A DNA stretch of 64,000 bases from Candidatus Binatia bacterium (GCA_951812575.1 OX638322.1:960850-1024849), one strand, 5' to 3'. Positions 33,777-42,126 are shown, counted from the first letter of the stretch. A program made the numbers and translations. Notes: generated by a model not told the origin, from the sequence alone.

Positions 33777-35414
33777 TTATGTCAACACAAACCCGGCGTA
33801 GCCCCGTTCCGCCACCTCATCACACTTCTGCCGATAGGCCGGGGAGCCGCCGGCATACATCAGGAAGGTCCGTTTCTTGCCGGGGATATTCGCCCCTACA
33901 AACCAGGACGGGGTATCGAGCAGAATCGTGCCTTCGGCCACTTCGTTGACATGCGCCGTCCAGTCGTCTTCGGCCTCTGGGGTCGCGACGATCTGGGCAT
34001 ACTCGTGCGCACGCATATGGCGCAGACAGTCGGTCACCCACTCGACATTCTGCTCAATACAGCGCGGGATATTGCAGAAGGTGGCCCCGTTGTGAGGGCC
34101 GACAACCGTGAACAGGTTGGGGAAACCGGCAGTCTGCAAGCCGAGATAGGTCCGCGGCCCGTCGGCCCACTTGTCCTTGAGCGTCCGGCCGCCCACCCCG
34201 CGAATATCGATCTGATTGAAGGCCCCGGTGACCGCATCGAAGCCCGTGGCATACACGATGACATCGCATTCATACTCGGCGTCGCTGGTCTTGATGCCCT
34301 TGGGGGTAATGCACTCGATCGGTGTCTCGTTGAGGTCAACCAGGAGTACATTGTCCCGATTATACGCCTCGTAATAGCCGCTCTCTAAGGGGACGCGCTT
34401 GGTTCCCCAGGGGTGATCCTTGGGCACCAGCTTTTCGGCGACCAGCGGGTCGTTGACCCGCTCGCGGATCTTATTGCGGACAAACTCCGTCATGGTGGCG
34501 TTGGCCTTCAGGTCCGACATGGTGTCGCCGAAGTTGCCGAACCATTTGGCGAAACCAGGCTGGGCCCACAACTCTTCGTAGCGCGCCAGCCGTTCTTCCT
34601 CGGACACTTCGAGCGCCGAGCGCGTATCAAAGTCGTGCAGAAAGCTGGCGAAGGTCTCCCGGCAGCGTTTGAAAATCTCGGGATAGTTGGCTTTGATCTG
34701 CCGCTGGGCCTCGGGGTCTATCGGTCCGTTCCTCAGCGGCGCGCAGTAATTGGGCGTGCGCTGGAACACGGTCATATGGCCCACATTCTTGGCCACCTCG
34801 GTGATGAGTTGGACCGCGGTCGCACCGGTGCCGATGACACACACCCGCTTGTCGCTGAAGTCCAGGGGCTGCTTGGGCCACTGGCCCGTATGGAAACTCG
34901 GGCCGGTGAAGCTCTCACGGCCCGCAAAGTCGGGAATATACGGCGCGGACAGGACGCCAATGGCGGTAATCAGAAACCGCGCCCGCGCCCGCTCGCCGGT
35001 GTCGGTCCGGACCTGCCAGCACTGCGCGGCCTCGTCATAGCTTGCCGCGCTGACCCGGGTGCTGAATCGGATGTCGCGGCGGAGGTCGAACTTATCCGCC
35101 ACGTGGTTGAGATAGCGCTCGGTCTCGGGCTGGCCGGCAAAGTGTTCGCTCCAGTCCCATTCCTGCAAGAGTTCCTCCGAGAACGAATACCCATAGGTAT
35201 AACTCTCGGAATCGAAACGCGCGCCCGGATAACGGTTCCAATACCAGGTCCCGCCCACACCCGTGCCGGCCTCGTACACCCGCACCGAGAGTCCCAACTC
35301 CCGGAGGCGGTATAACTGGTACAGGCCGGCCACCCCGGCCCCGATGACGATCGCGTCAAACTGGTCGGTCGCCTGGGTACCGACGGGCTGCGGGTCGTGA
35401 GCAGACGTTGCCAT
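33777..35414 (-). CDS. Flavin-dependent monooxygenase, Baeyer-Villiger type
   Basis: A 545-residue FAD/NADPH enzyme that would insert oxygen next to a ketone. The FAD motif is IVIGAGVAGLYQLYRL near 23-38. The family fingerprint FTGPSFHTGQWP is near 168-180 and fits FxGxxxHxxxWP. The NADPH motif VCVIGTGATAVQL is near 192, and the ATGF motif (YATGFDAVTG) is near 393. It resembles cyclohexanone monooxygenase-like proteins. It is followed 24 bases on the same strand side by a cupin gene and runs opposite to the amidohydrolase. Confidence 0.9.
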   Translation of the reverse strand: MATSAHDPQPVGTQATDQFDAIVIGAGVAGLYQLYRLRELGLSVRVYEAGTGVGGTWYWNRYPGARFDSESYTYGYSFSEELLQEWDWSEHFAGQPETERYLNHVADKFDLRRDIRFSTRVSAASYDEAAQCWQVRTDTGERARARFLITAIGVLSAPYIPDFAGRESFTGPSFHTGQWPKQPLDFSDKRVCVIGTGATAVQLITEVAKNVGHMTVFQRTPNYCAPLRNGPIDPEAQRQIKANYPEIFKRCRETFASFLHDFDTRSALEVSEEERLARYEELWAQPGFAKWFGNFGDTMSDLKANATMTEFVRNKIRERVNDPLVAEKLVPKDHPWGTKRVPLESGYYEAYNRDNVLLVDLNETPIECITPKGIKTSDAEYECDVIVYATGFDAVTGAFNQIDIRGVGGRTLKDKWADGPRTYLGLQTAGFPNLFTVVGPHNGATFCNIPRCIEQNVEWVTDCLRHMRAHEYAQIVATPEAEDDWTAHVNEVAEGTILLDTPSWFVGANIPGKKRTFLMYAGGSPAYRQKCDEVAERGYAGFVLT

Positions 35415-35437
35415 GTGTTCCTCTGCTTCTCTCTCTG

Positions 35438-35953
35438 CTAGGCGGCTTTTCTCCGGCTTCGCGTGGTTTTGGCAGCCTTCGCGGTCGCGCGCTTTTTGGT
35501 GCTCCGCTTGGCCTTGGCTCTGGTCCGCTTCTTTTTGGCCTCATCGACCATCAACTGAATCGTCCGCCAGTCCAGCACATGGGCGATATTACCGTTCTCG
35601 TCGTGGAAACCGACCGGCCCATAGACGTTGGCCAGATAGATGGTATCAACCGGATGTGAGGTGGCTTCATGTACCGCCCCGGCCGGCTCATACACCCAGT
35701 CCCCGGCCCGCGCAGACCCGCCCCGATAGTCGAAGCCCCCGGAGATGACATAGAAATCAGCCGCACCCAGATGCGTATGGGGCGGGTTCACCTGGCCCTT
35801 GTCGGCCTTGATGAGCGCGCTCCAGGCCCCTGTCTCTTTACTGATCCGCAGCACCTTGAACTGATTCCCGTCGCCGCTCTGAATCCACTCTTCTGCATCG
35901 GTCCGCACCAGGGCCGCATCCAACGCATCAAATACTTGTTTCGCTTTTGCCAT
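35438..35953 (-). CDS. Cupin with histone H1-like basic tail
   Basis: 171 residues. Residues about 25-135 form a cupin barrel related to ChrR/acetylacetone-dioxygenase-like proteins, with the metal motif NPPHTHLGAADFYVISGG near 57-74 and a second His in AGAVHEAT near 90. The last 33 residues are almost purely Lys/Arg/Ala/Thr (KKKRTRAKAKRSTKKRATA), like histone H1-type DNA-binding tails. Such a fusion is unusual. It lies upstream of the monooxygenase on the same strand, 23 bases apart, and is probably co-transcribed. Confidence 0.82.
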   Translation of the reverse strand: MAKAKQVFDALDAALVRTDAEEWIQSGDGNQFKVLRISKETGAWSALIKADKGQVNPPHTHLGAADFYVISGGFDYRGGSARAGDWVYEPAGAVHEATSHPVDTIYLANVYGPVGFHDENGNIAHVLDWRTIQLMVDEAKKKRTRAKAKRSTKKRATAKAAKTTRSRRKAA

Positions 35954-36131
35954 TCCGAGTCCCTCCTTTTACTATCAATTCAATCGACCATTGTAGTCAG
36001 GCCGGGCAAAAGTGTGCAAGGGGTTGGGCAACGAGACACGGGTCGATATTGAGCACACGCCGAACCAGGACTATAGTGGCCAGCCGGAGGACTCTGCTCG
36101 GCAACCCATGGCACGAGCAGCCGACGAGCCG

Positions 36132-37586
36132 ATGGCAGCGCCCACGATTGAGCGACATCGCACTGCAATCACGCGGACCGACCTCTCCCGTCCGGTCCGT
36201 CTCGCGCTTGAGGACGGCCTGATCACCCCGGAGACGAGCGTCTTTGATTATGGCTGCGGGCGGGGCACGGATATTCTGCATCTCAGACATCGGCAGATTC
36301 TCTGCCAGGGCTGGGACCCGGCCTATTTCCCGGACACCGAGCGAACGCCGGCCGATATTGTGAATCTGGGCTATGTGGTCAACGTGATCGAAAACCCAGG
36401 CGAGCGCACCGACGCCCTCCGCCGGGCCTGGGCACTGACCAGAACAGTGCTGATTGTGTCCGCCCGCCTCAGCCTCGAAGCGGCGCTCGATACGCTGACC
36501 CCCCATACCGACGGGGGCATTACCCGCCGCGGGACCTTCCAGAAATTCTTTGAACAGCAGGAACTCCGCGAGTGGATCGACACGGTGCTCGGCGCTTCGA
36601 GCGTGCCGGCCGGACCGGGGATTTTCTATGTGTTTCGGGACCCGCAGCAACGCCAGTCTTTTGCCGCCTCGCGCTATCGCCGCCGGTTCACGGTGCCGCG
36701 CCAGCGTCTCAGCGAGGTCCTGTTCGAGCAGCATAAAGATATCCTGGAGCCGCTGATCGAATTTCTGACGGCCCGGGGCCGCTTACCGGAGGACACGGAG
36801 CTGCCCGAGACGGAAGACATTTGCCAGGCATTAGGCAGTCTCAAACGGGCCTATGGCGTCATCCGGCGCGTCACCGGTGATGAAGAGTGGAATACCATTC
36901 GCGCCGAGCGGCAGCAGGATGTTCTCCTCTATGTCGCGCTCTCACGCTTTGAGGGACGTCCGCGCTTCACCCAGCTCCCGCGCGATTTACAGCGTGACGT
37001 GCGCGCGTTTTTCTCGTCCTATCGCCGCGCCTGCGCGCTGGCCGACGATCTGCTGTTTTCCGCGGGCGACCGAGCTGCGGTCGATCAGGCCTGCCGGAGC
37101 ACCGCGGTCGGCAAACTGACGCGCCAAGCCCTATACGTACACGAATCCGCCCTGCCTCAACTCCCGCCCGTCCTGCGCGCCTTTGAGGGGTGTGCGCGGG
37201 CGTATATCGGGGTGGTGGAGGGCGCGAATATCATCAAGCTGCACCGCGACCAGCCCCAGATCTCTTATCTTTCGTACCCGGACTTCGAGCGCGACCCCCA
37301 TCCGGCCCTGGTCAGCTCTCTGCTCGTGCCCTTGCAAACCTTCAAGATTCGCTACCGTACCTACCGGGAGTCGCCCAACCCGCCGATTCTACACCGCAAA
37401 GAAACCTTTATCGCCACCGACCATCCCCTGCATGAAAAATTCGCCCGCCTGACCCGCCAGGAGGAGAAAAAGGGGCTGTACGAAAAGCCCGAGTTGATCG
37501 GCACCCGCGAAGGCTGGCAGGTCGCCCTGGCCGCTCGCGGCCTCCGCTTGGCCGGACACCGGCTGATGCGCAAGGCTGCTCGTTAG
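36132..37586 (+). CDS. DNA phosphorothioation-associated putative methyltransferase homologue
   Basis: A 484-residue protein. It begins TIERHRTAITRTDLSRPVRLALEDGL, which is typical of this family, then has a SAM-binding motif VFDYGCGRGTDILHL near 38-52 and a partner Asp in GWDPAYFPD near 62. The middle and C-terminal parts contain FQKFFEQQELREWI and LSYPDFERDPHPAL, also characteristic. The family is usually encoded near dnd genes, but no dndBCDE gene is in this window. An in-frame ATG at 36108 and a longer reading frame upstream are alternatives; no strong ribosome-binding site picks one. Confidence 0.8.
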   Translation: MAAPTIERHRTAITRTDLSRPVRLALEDGLITPETSVFDYGCGRGTDILHLRHRQILCQGWDPAYFPDTERTPADIVNLGYVVNVIENPGERTDALRRAWALTRTVLIVSARLSLEAALDTLTPHTDGGITRRGTFQKFFEQQELREWIDTVLGASSVPAGPGIFYVFRDPQQRQSFAASRYRRRFTVPRQRLSEVLFEQHKDILEPLIEFLTARGRLPEDTELPETEDICQALGSLKRAYGVIRRVTGDEEWNTIRAERQQDVLLYVALSRFEGRPRFTQLPRDLQRDVRAFFSSYRRACALADDLLFSAGDRAAVDQACRSTAVGKLTRQALYVHESALPQLPPVLRAFEGCARAYIGVVEGANIIKLHRDQPQISYLSYPDFERDPHPALVSSLLVPLQTFKIRYRTYRESPNPPILHRKETFIATDHPLHEKFARLTRQEEKKGLYEKPELIGTREGWQVALAARGLRLAGHRLMRKAAR

Positions 37587-37609
37587 GCTGGCTTACACTT
37601 TGCTAGTAA

Positions 37610-37807
37610 TCAGGATAACGGCCTTCGGGTCTGGGGGGTACGACGTTCCTTACGAGCCTCGGCTATATCGGCGAGGGTGTCTTGCATAATCTCGTCCTCG
37701 GAACGACCGGCGTCTTCGGACGAGGGTTTGATCTGCGCCAGGATGGACGAAATACGGTCGGCGGCAGCATTGCGGTCCACTACATCCTTAGTAGTCGCTT
37801 CATTCAT
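37610..37807 (-). CDS. Small acidic/helical protein, antitoxin-like
   Basis: A 65-residue soluble protein (DRISSILAQIKPSSEDAG, DTLADIAEARKERR) with helical, charged character. TAGGAG lies about 10 bases before ATG 37807. It sits 33 bases downstream of the decayed BrnA-like antitoxin on the same strand and lacks any downstream toxin. Size and context suggest an orphan antitoxin. No family is recognised. Confidence 0.5.
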   Translation of the reverse strand: MNEATTKDVVDRNAAADRISSILAQIKPSSEDAGRSEDEIMQDTLADIAEARKERRTPQTRRPLS

Positions 37808-37840
37808 TCGGGCTTGGCTCCTATAAAAACGGTCGTCTGA

Positions 37841-38079
37841 CTAGCTGACCTTGTGGGCCGCTTGTTCCAGGCGTTCCGCCAACCACAGCTTGATAATGGA
37901 TTGACGAGTAACGCCAATGCGCGCCGCTTCTTTATCGAGCGAGGCTATCATCCAGACGGGAAAATCAACATTAACCCTTCTCTGACGCTGATTCGGACGC
38001 CGTGCGGTTGTCATATCCAAATCTTGGACAATATCGACCGTCCATCGTCGAATTTCTTATCGAACTCTTTAGCTTTCAT
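37841..38079 (-). pseudogene. brnA: Frameshifted BrnA/CopG-type antitoxin
   Basis: ATG 38079, preceded by AGAGG, starts MKAKEFDKKFDDG, the typical BrnA opening. The frame then shifts. In another frame the rest continues as VDIVQDLDMTTARRPNQRQR, then VNVDFPVWMIASLDKEAARI and GVTRQSIIKLWLAERLEQAA to a TAG at 37841. Joining both parts gives a normal ribbon-helix-helix antitoxin of about 78 residues. The break is in GGACGGTCGAT near 38040 (one base lost or two gained). Its toxin is also reduced to a remnant. Confidence 0.75.
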
Positions 38080-38125
38080 AGATGAGAACCTCTGCTCTAC
38101 GGGACCTGCGTATCGAGATATAGAC
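38069..38125 (-). pseudogene. brnT: C-terminal remnant of BrnT-type toxin
   Basis: A frame ending in TAA at 38069 encodes ISIRRSRRAEVLIYES, which matches the end of BrnT ribonucleases (a basic IRIISARRA-like segment followed by YE). It overlaps the start of the BrnA-like gene, as brnT normally does. No start or catalytic part remains upstream before 38156. The rest appears deleted up to the neighbouring PIN gene. Confidence 0.5.
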
Positions 38126-38155
38126 ATCTTATAGGATGTTTCATATTATGTCATC

Positions 38156-38575
38156 ATGAGATTGGTGCTAGACACCAACATAATTGTCGCTGCTTTTCGG
38201 AGCCGTCGGGGGGCGAGTAATGCGCTCCTCAGACTGATTGAGACACAACGCGCGACGCTCCTGTGCTCTACGGCTCTCTTCCTAGAATATGAGGCGGTCC
38301 TGAGCCGTGCAGAAACCCGCGTGGCCACGGGTCACCGGCTCGACGACGTTGCAAGGATCATGAACGCCCTTGCTGCCCTGAGCGAGCCAGTTGACATATC
38401 GTTCCGGCTCCGACCGATGTTGCGCGACGCTGACGACGAAATGGTTCTGGAAACAGCCCTGAACGGGCATGCCGACGCCATCGTAACGCATAACGTCAAG
38501 GATTTCGGACCAGCGCACTCATTTGGGATTGAGATTACAACCCCTGGTAACATTGTAAGGAGATTGAGCAGATGA
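38156..38575 (+). CDS. PIN-domain toxin (COG1569-type)
   Basis: A 139-residue putative ribonuclease toxin. It begins MRLVLDTNIIVAAFRSRRGASNALL with the first catalytic Asp. The second acidic site is FLEYEAVLSR near 43, and the third is LRDADDEMVLETALNG near 89-104, followed by IVTHNVKDFG near 109. It overlaps the next gene by 4 bases (ATGA). The toxin precedes the antitoxin here. Length fits the 'putative toxin component, PIN family' group. Confidence 0.88.
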   Translation: MRLVLDTNIIVAAFRSRRGASNALLRLIETQRATLLCSTALFLEYEAVLSRAETRVATGHRLDDVARIMNALAALSEPVDISFRLRPMLRDADDEMVLETALNGHADAIVTHNVKDFGPAHSFGIEITTPGNIVRRLSR

Positions 38576-38835
38576 CTGACACCCGCCGCTACAAGTATCC
38601 GTTGCAATTGCCAATATCACTAAAAGATACGGCGACACGTCTCGCCAGGGAGGACGGCGTCTCGCTCAATCAATGGATTGTCGCCGCCGTTGCCCAGAAG
38701 GTCGGCGCCGTCGAGACTGCGGAGACTTTTCTCCGGAAGCGCGCGGCAGATGCGGTCGAGAGCGATCTGACGCACTATCTCGACAAGGCTCCGGACTTGC
38801 CGCCTGATCCAGAGGATGAGTTGCTGCGCGAGTGA
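38572..38835 (+). CDS. Ribbon-helix-helix antitoxin (HicB/Arc-like)
   Basis: An 87-residue DNA-binding antitoxin. A ribbon-helix-helix core lies at about 7-45 (YPLQLPISLKDTATRLARED, GVSLNQWIVAAVAQKV), followed by a C-terminal helical, acidic neutralising part (LDKAPDLPPDPEDELLRE). The start overlaps the PIN toxin stop, so the two are co-translated. It would bind the toxin and repress the pair's promoter. Confidence 0.83.
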   Translation: MTDTRRYKYPLQLPISLKDTATRLAREDGVSLNQWIVAAVAQKVGAVETAETFLRKRAADAVESDLTHYLDKAPDLPPDPEDELLRE

Positions 38836-38865
38836 TGTTTGCACTACTCCAAAGAGAAGATGATT

Positions 38866-39054
38866 ATGGCCAGTATTACGGTCCGCAACCTCGAAGAGGG
38901 ACTGAAACGACGGCTCCGTATTCGAGCCGCCGAGCACGGCTGCTCCGTGGAGGAGGAAGCGCGAAATATTCTATGTACGGTCTTGGGCCAGAAGGCCGCC
39001 CCGACCTCGGCTTTGGCACCACCGACGCAGACCTTGAAGAGGCGGTGCGGCTGA
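38866..39054 (+). pseudogene. FitA-like antitoxin, C-terminus replaced
   Basis: ATG 38866 (AGAGAAGA upstream) encodes MASITVRNLEEGLKRRLRI then RAAEHGCSVEEEARNIL, a clear FitA/VapB ribbon-helix-helix start. After about residue 36 the sequence (CTVLGQKAAPTSALAPP) loses all similarity, although the frame runs on to 62 residues. No PIN toxin partner follows. The second half of the DNA instead encodes, in another frame, an unrelated enzyme tail. It is either a decayed antitoxin or a new C-terminus. Confidence 0.55.
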
Positions 39055-39113
39055 TTGCGGAGGCATTGACACGGTTGGCGCGGGCTGGGCTGTGTGTTGG
39101 GTCGGAGAGGTGA
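38976..39113 (+). pseudogene. C-terminal fragment resembling a PLP aminotransferase
   Basis: In a frame different from the antitoxin, this stretch encodes GRPDLGFGTTDADLEEAVRL then IAEALTRLARAG before a TGA at 39113. It reads like the final helix of a class I/II aminotransferase (FGTTDADLEEAVRRLAEAL-type end). Nothing else of such a gene is present. It probably marks a deletion or insertion junction near 38975. Identification is by pattern only. Confidence 0.4.
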
Positions 39114-39115
39114 TA

Positions 39116-39985
39116 TTACAGGGTAGGAGAGCCGGGGCCGGCAAATTCGGCCACCGGGTCGCCGGCGATTCTGGCGTGGTACATCACCCGCGCTTCGGTC
39201 ATGTCCCAGGGGCAGGCCTGGTGTAGCAGGCGGCGGTTATCCCATAGTACGGCGTCGCCGGCAGTCCACCGGTGATGATAGACGCGCGGCGGCTGGCAGG
39301 TATGGTCCACCAGCGCCCGGAGCAATTGTTCGGATTCGGTTGGGTCCATTCCCGGAATGCCGTAGGCGTGACGACCGATCAGCAGAGACTTGCGCCCGGT
39401 CTCGGGATGCGTTTTCACCAGGGGTCTCAGCGGCGGGTCCTGGACATCCAGACCATAGCCGTTATAGTCGCCGCCTTTTTTGGCTGCAAACCCGATCTTT
39501 TTCTGTGAGTAGCGCAGGGAATGGTAGGCCGACAGGTCGGCGACTTTCTCTTTCATGGTGTCGTCAAGCGCGTCATACCCGGCGCGTAAATCCGCCCAGC
39601 CGGTTTCCCCACGAGACGCAGGCACAATGTGGGCCGTGAACACCGCGCCCTTGGCCTGCACGGGCATATAGGTGCTGTCACAATGCCAGCCCATATTCCC
39701 TTTGAGCACTTGAATCATCTCGTCGGAATCGTCTTCGACGCGAATGCTGCCGTCTTTTTTGACGTTGCTGATCGGCACCAGATCAAACTCCAGCTCACCG
39801 AAACGTTTGGCAAATTCGACCTGCTGGTCGTTGGAGAGATGCTGGTCCGGGAAGATGAGCAGCGCGTACTCAAGCCAGGTGTCGTACAGCCGGCTGAAGG
39901 TTGTCTCGTCAATTTCGGCCAGCTTGAGTCCGGTTACGGTCGCCCCAAAGCTCGCGTCGAGCGGTTTAACATGAAAATCTGTCAT
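39116..39985 (-). CDS. TauD/TfdA-family Fe(II)/2-oxoglutarate dioxygenase
   Basis: A 289-residue non-haem iron oxygenase. The iron-binding HxD is in NMGWHCDSTYMP near 97-108, and the distal His in DNRRLLHQACPWD near 248. The 2-oxoglutarate-binding Arg follows in MTEARVMYHARIAG near 261. The N-terminal block VKPLDASFGATVTGLKL and PDQHLSNDQQVEFAKRFGEL are typical of alpha-ketoglutarate-dependent taurine or 2,4-D dioxygenase-like enzymes. The substrate is not readable from sequence. It stands alone among toxin-antitoxin genes. Confidence 0.88.
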   Translation of the reverse strand: MTDFHVKPLDASFGATVTGLKLAEIDETTFSRLYDTWLEYALLIFPDQHLSNDQQVEFAKRFGELEFDLVPISNVKKDGSIRVEDDSDEMIQVLKGNMGWHCDSTYMPVQAKGAVFTAHIVPASRGETGWADLRAGYDALDDTMKEKVADLSAYHSLRYSQKKIGFAAKKGGDYNGYGLDVQDPPLRPLVKTHPETGRKSLLIGRHAYGIPGMDPTESEQLLRALVDHTCQPPRVYHHRWTAGDAVLWDNRRLLHQACPWDMTEARVMYHARIAGDPVAEFAGPGSPTL

Positions 39986-40065
39986 CGGTCTGCGTCCTCC
40001 TGGGTTGCCTCAGCATGACGTGCGGAAGAAAACCTGTCAATCCGTTTCATATTTTGCTTGTCCGG

Positions 40066-40353
40066 CTAAGCCGCTTTTGCTTCGATCTCGAACCGGACAC
40101 GCAAGCCGGCCCGAGCTAACATGTTGATAAGTTTATCGATGCTAAAGCGGCTAATCTCTCCCTTCATCAAATTACTGATACGAGGCTGGGTATCACCAAA
40201 GAAGGCCGCGGCTTCAGCCTGAGTCCAGCCCCGGTCTTGAATGTATTGCCGCAGGTCGAGCATGAGGTCGGCACGGATTTTCAAATTGGCTGCTTCTTCT
40301 GCATCAAATCCCAGATCCTCAAAGACATTGTCTTGGCCTCGTGTGACGCTCAT
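40066..40353 (-). CDS. higA: HigA-type XRE antitoxin
   Basis: A 95-residue protein with a helix-turn-helix at about 38-75: YIQDRGWTQAEAAAFFGDTQ then PRISNLMKGEISRFSIDKLI. This is the HTH_37/HigA2-like group. ATG 40353 starts 4 bases after the stop of the toxin gene and removes a Lys/Arg-rich extension that overlaps it. It would neutralise the toxin and repress the operon. Confidence 0.87.
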   Translation of the reverse strand: MSVTRGQDNVFEDLGFDAEEAANLKIRADLMLDLRQYIQDRGWTQAEAAAFFGDTQPRISNLMKGEISRFSIDKLINMLARAGLRVRFEIEAKAA

Positions 40354-40357
40354 GACC

Positions 40358-40702
40358 TTACCTCCGTTTTCGAGCTTGTTGATACTGCTGCGCGATTCGA
40401 TAGCGCTGCTGGCCGATTTCAATGTCTTGCTTCGCCGTCTTTTGCGTTTTTTTCTGAAAGGCATGTAGCACGTAGATTACTTCCTCAAACTTCGCCACAT
40501 AAAACACACGGTACGCCCCTCCAGCACGGATACGAATCTCCTGGACTCCAGAACCAGGGGCGGGCATAGGCCGAAAATCCGTTGGCTCCTGTCCGCGCTG
40601 AATCGCTCGCAATTCGAGCCCGGCTTTCCGTTTGGCCTCTGGTGGAAATTGACGGAGGTCATCCAGCGACGATCCAATCCAGGCGAGCGGTTTATCACTC
40701 AT
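40358..40702 (-). CDS. higB: HigB/RelE-type toxin (Gp49-like)
   Basis: A 114-residue ribosome-dependent mRNA interferase candidate. It opens SDKPLAWIGSSLDDLRQFP, a usual start for this family. It then has QEIRIRAGGAYRVFYVAKF near 55-73 and VIYVLHAFQKKTQKTAKQDI near 76-95, where the basic and aromatic active-site residues lie. ATG 40702 (AGG upstream) matches the family start; a codon six residues earlier is possible. The toxin is first and the antitoxin second, the HigBA order. Confidence 0.87.
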   Translation of the reverse strand: MSDKPLAWIGSSLDDLRQFPPEAKRKAGLELRAIQRGQEPTDFRPMPAPGSGVQEIRIRAGGAYRVFYVAKFEEVIYVLHAFQKKTQKTAKQDIEIGQQRYRIAQQYQQARKRR

Positions 40703-40832
40703 ATATACCTGATATGGCATATCGAGTGTTGGCTGATATTGTCAAGCAAAGACTGTTACAGGCAGTGGTCCAGTCTAAGCTGTAAGCCGTTGTCTTTACC
40801 AGGCTTACTGTCCACCTGCATGAATGTTCCGG

Positions 40833-41897
40833 TTAGGAAACGCGCGCCCAAATGTCGTCACGGCGATGCAGCATACTGGTATGACGGGGACCACGTTCAT
40901 ACACCATAATCCGCATCCCTTGACTCTCGTTCAACGGGAAATAGTGATGTCGGTCACCGGACGGCTCGACCGTGAGCCCCTTCGCTCCGGGTGCCAACGG
41001 ACTACCATCACAGTTGACCATGGTAATGCCCTTGGCCGCCATGTGGTCATAGAACGCATCGAGATCGTCCACTTCGGCAGCCACTTCCATGGCATAGCCA
41101 TCACCTTTTTCTTTGAGAAGATCCCGTACATACCCGGCTGACGTAGGCTGAACCAATTGCACCCAAACACCATTGGCCTCAATAAACGCGCATTGCATAT
41201 CACCAAGGTTGGTCGCGCCCCCGTCAAGGCCAAATTCAGCGGGATGGCGCTTGAGTCCCATGACTTCGGTATAGAATGCTGCCGTCTTCGACAGGTCTTC
41301 GGCAAGAATGCACACGCGATCAATGCGCGGACTATGCGGCCGGGGTTTTTCATTCACCCACCCCTCGTCGCGAATGTTTAGGAGGTTGGTCGCATCGTCC
41401 AGCCGCCGTTCGTAGACTTCAATGGTCGTCCCACAACTGATGTCTGCCGGCCAGTAGGCAATGAGCTGTCCGGTCTCAGCGGTCGCCGCATCCCCACGTA
41501 CGCTTTCTTGGATTCTGCCACCATCTTTGAGTGGAGAGCCGTCCATGCTGAGCATCTGAATGCCTTGCGCGTCCATCTCCTCAAGCACCTTTTGATAGTC
41601 CGCATCAACCGCTTCAAAATTAACCTCAACAATGGCGCCCTCACCAACCTCTTCCAGTATTTCCATGCCGGGTCCGGGGGATGTCGGTAAAACCAACTCC
41701 AACCACAAGCCACCGCCATGAACGAAGACCGCCTTCATGCCGCCTGTTGTTTCGTCTTCCGTGCTGACCTCAACCACCATGGGGTGGCACTTCCAGCCAA
41801 CCGTCTCGGTCAGGAACGCAGCCGTTTTATCGATGTCTTCTACCCAGACTGCTAGATGATCGAGTCGTAATTTGGGCTTTCCCCGCTCGTTCGGCAT
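40833..41897 (-). CDS. Two-domain VOC/glyoxalase-like protein
   Basis: 354 residues with two VOC modules. Module one (about 8-165) begins LRLDHLAVWVEDIDKTAAFL and ends TTIEVYERR. Module two (about 190-345) begins PRIDRVCILAEDLSKTAAFY and ends RIMVYERGP. Each contains the paired beta-alpha-beta-beta-beta units. His in module one (LDHLAVWV) is replaced by Arg/Val in module two (IDRVCILA), so only one domain may bind metal. AGGAGGAGG just before the ATG is a very strong ribosome-binding site. Dioxygenase, isomerase or lyase activity cannot be chosen. Confidence 0.82.
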   Translation of the reverse strand: MPNERGKPKLRLDHLAVWVEDIDKTAAFLTETVGWKCHPMVVEVSTEDETTGGMKAVFVHGGGLWLELVLPTSPGPGMEILEEVGEGAIVEVNFEAVDADYQKVLEEMDAQGIQMLSMDGSPLKDGGRIQESVRGDAATAETGQLIAYWPADISCGTTIEVYERRLDDATNLLNIRDEGWVNEKPRPHSPRIDRVCILAEDLSKTAAFYTEVMGLKRHPAEFGLDGGATNLGDMQCAFIEANGVWVQLVQPTSAGYVRDLLKEKGDGYAMEVAAEVDDLDAFYDHMAAKGITMVNCDGSPLAPGAKGLTVEPSGDRHHYFPLNESQGMRIMVYERGPRHTSMLHRRDDIWARVS

Positions 41898-41959
41898 AAC
41901 CTCCTCCTGGCACGTGAACAACGCTGCAAAAAAATGAATCAAATCAGAAGAAGCTTAGC

Positions 41960-41989
41960 AAGAAAAAGCCCTTGCAGACACAAGGGCTT
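41960..41989 (-). terminator. Intrinsic terminator after tRNA-Thr
   Basis: AAGCCCTTG and CAAGGGCTT form a perfect 9-bp stem with a 6-base loop. On the minus strand it is followed by a T-run. It directly follows the tRNA and ends that transcript. Confidence 0.88.
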
Positions 41990-41995
41990 GAGCAG

Positions 41996-42068
<73 letters not shown>

Positions 42069-42126
42069 GCGTGTTCTGGCAGGGATTCTACCAGTGAGGC
42101 GAACTGCGGGGCAAGCCCGATGCGCT

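Noticed and set aside
37610..37807. Assignment of the 65-residue gene as a specific VapB or RelB antitoxin
   Set aside because: No DNA-binding motif is clear and no toxin follows; only a general antitoxin-like character can be supported.
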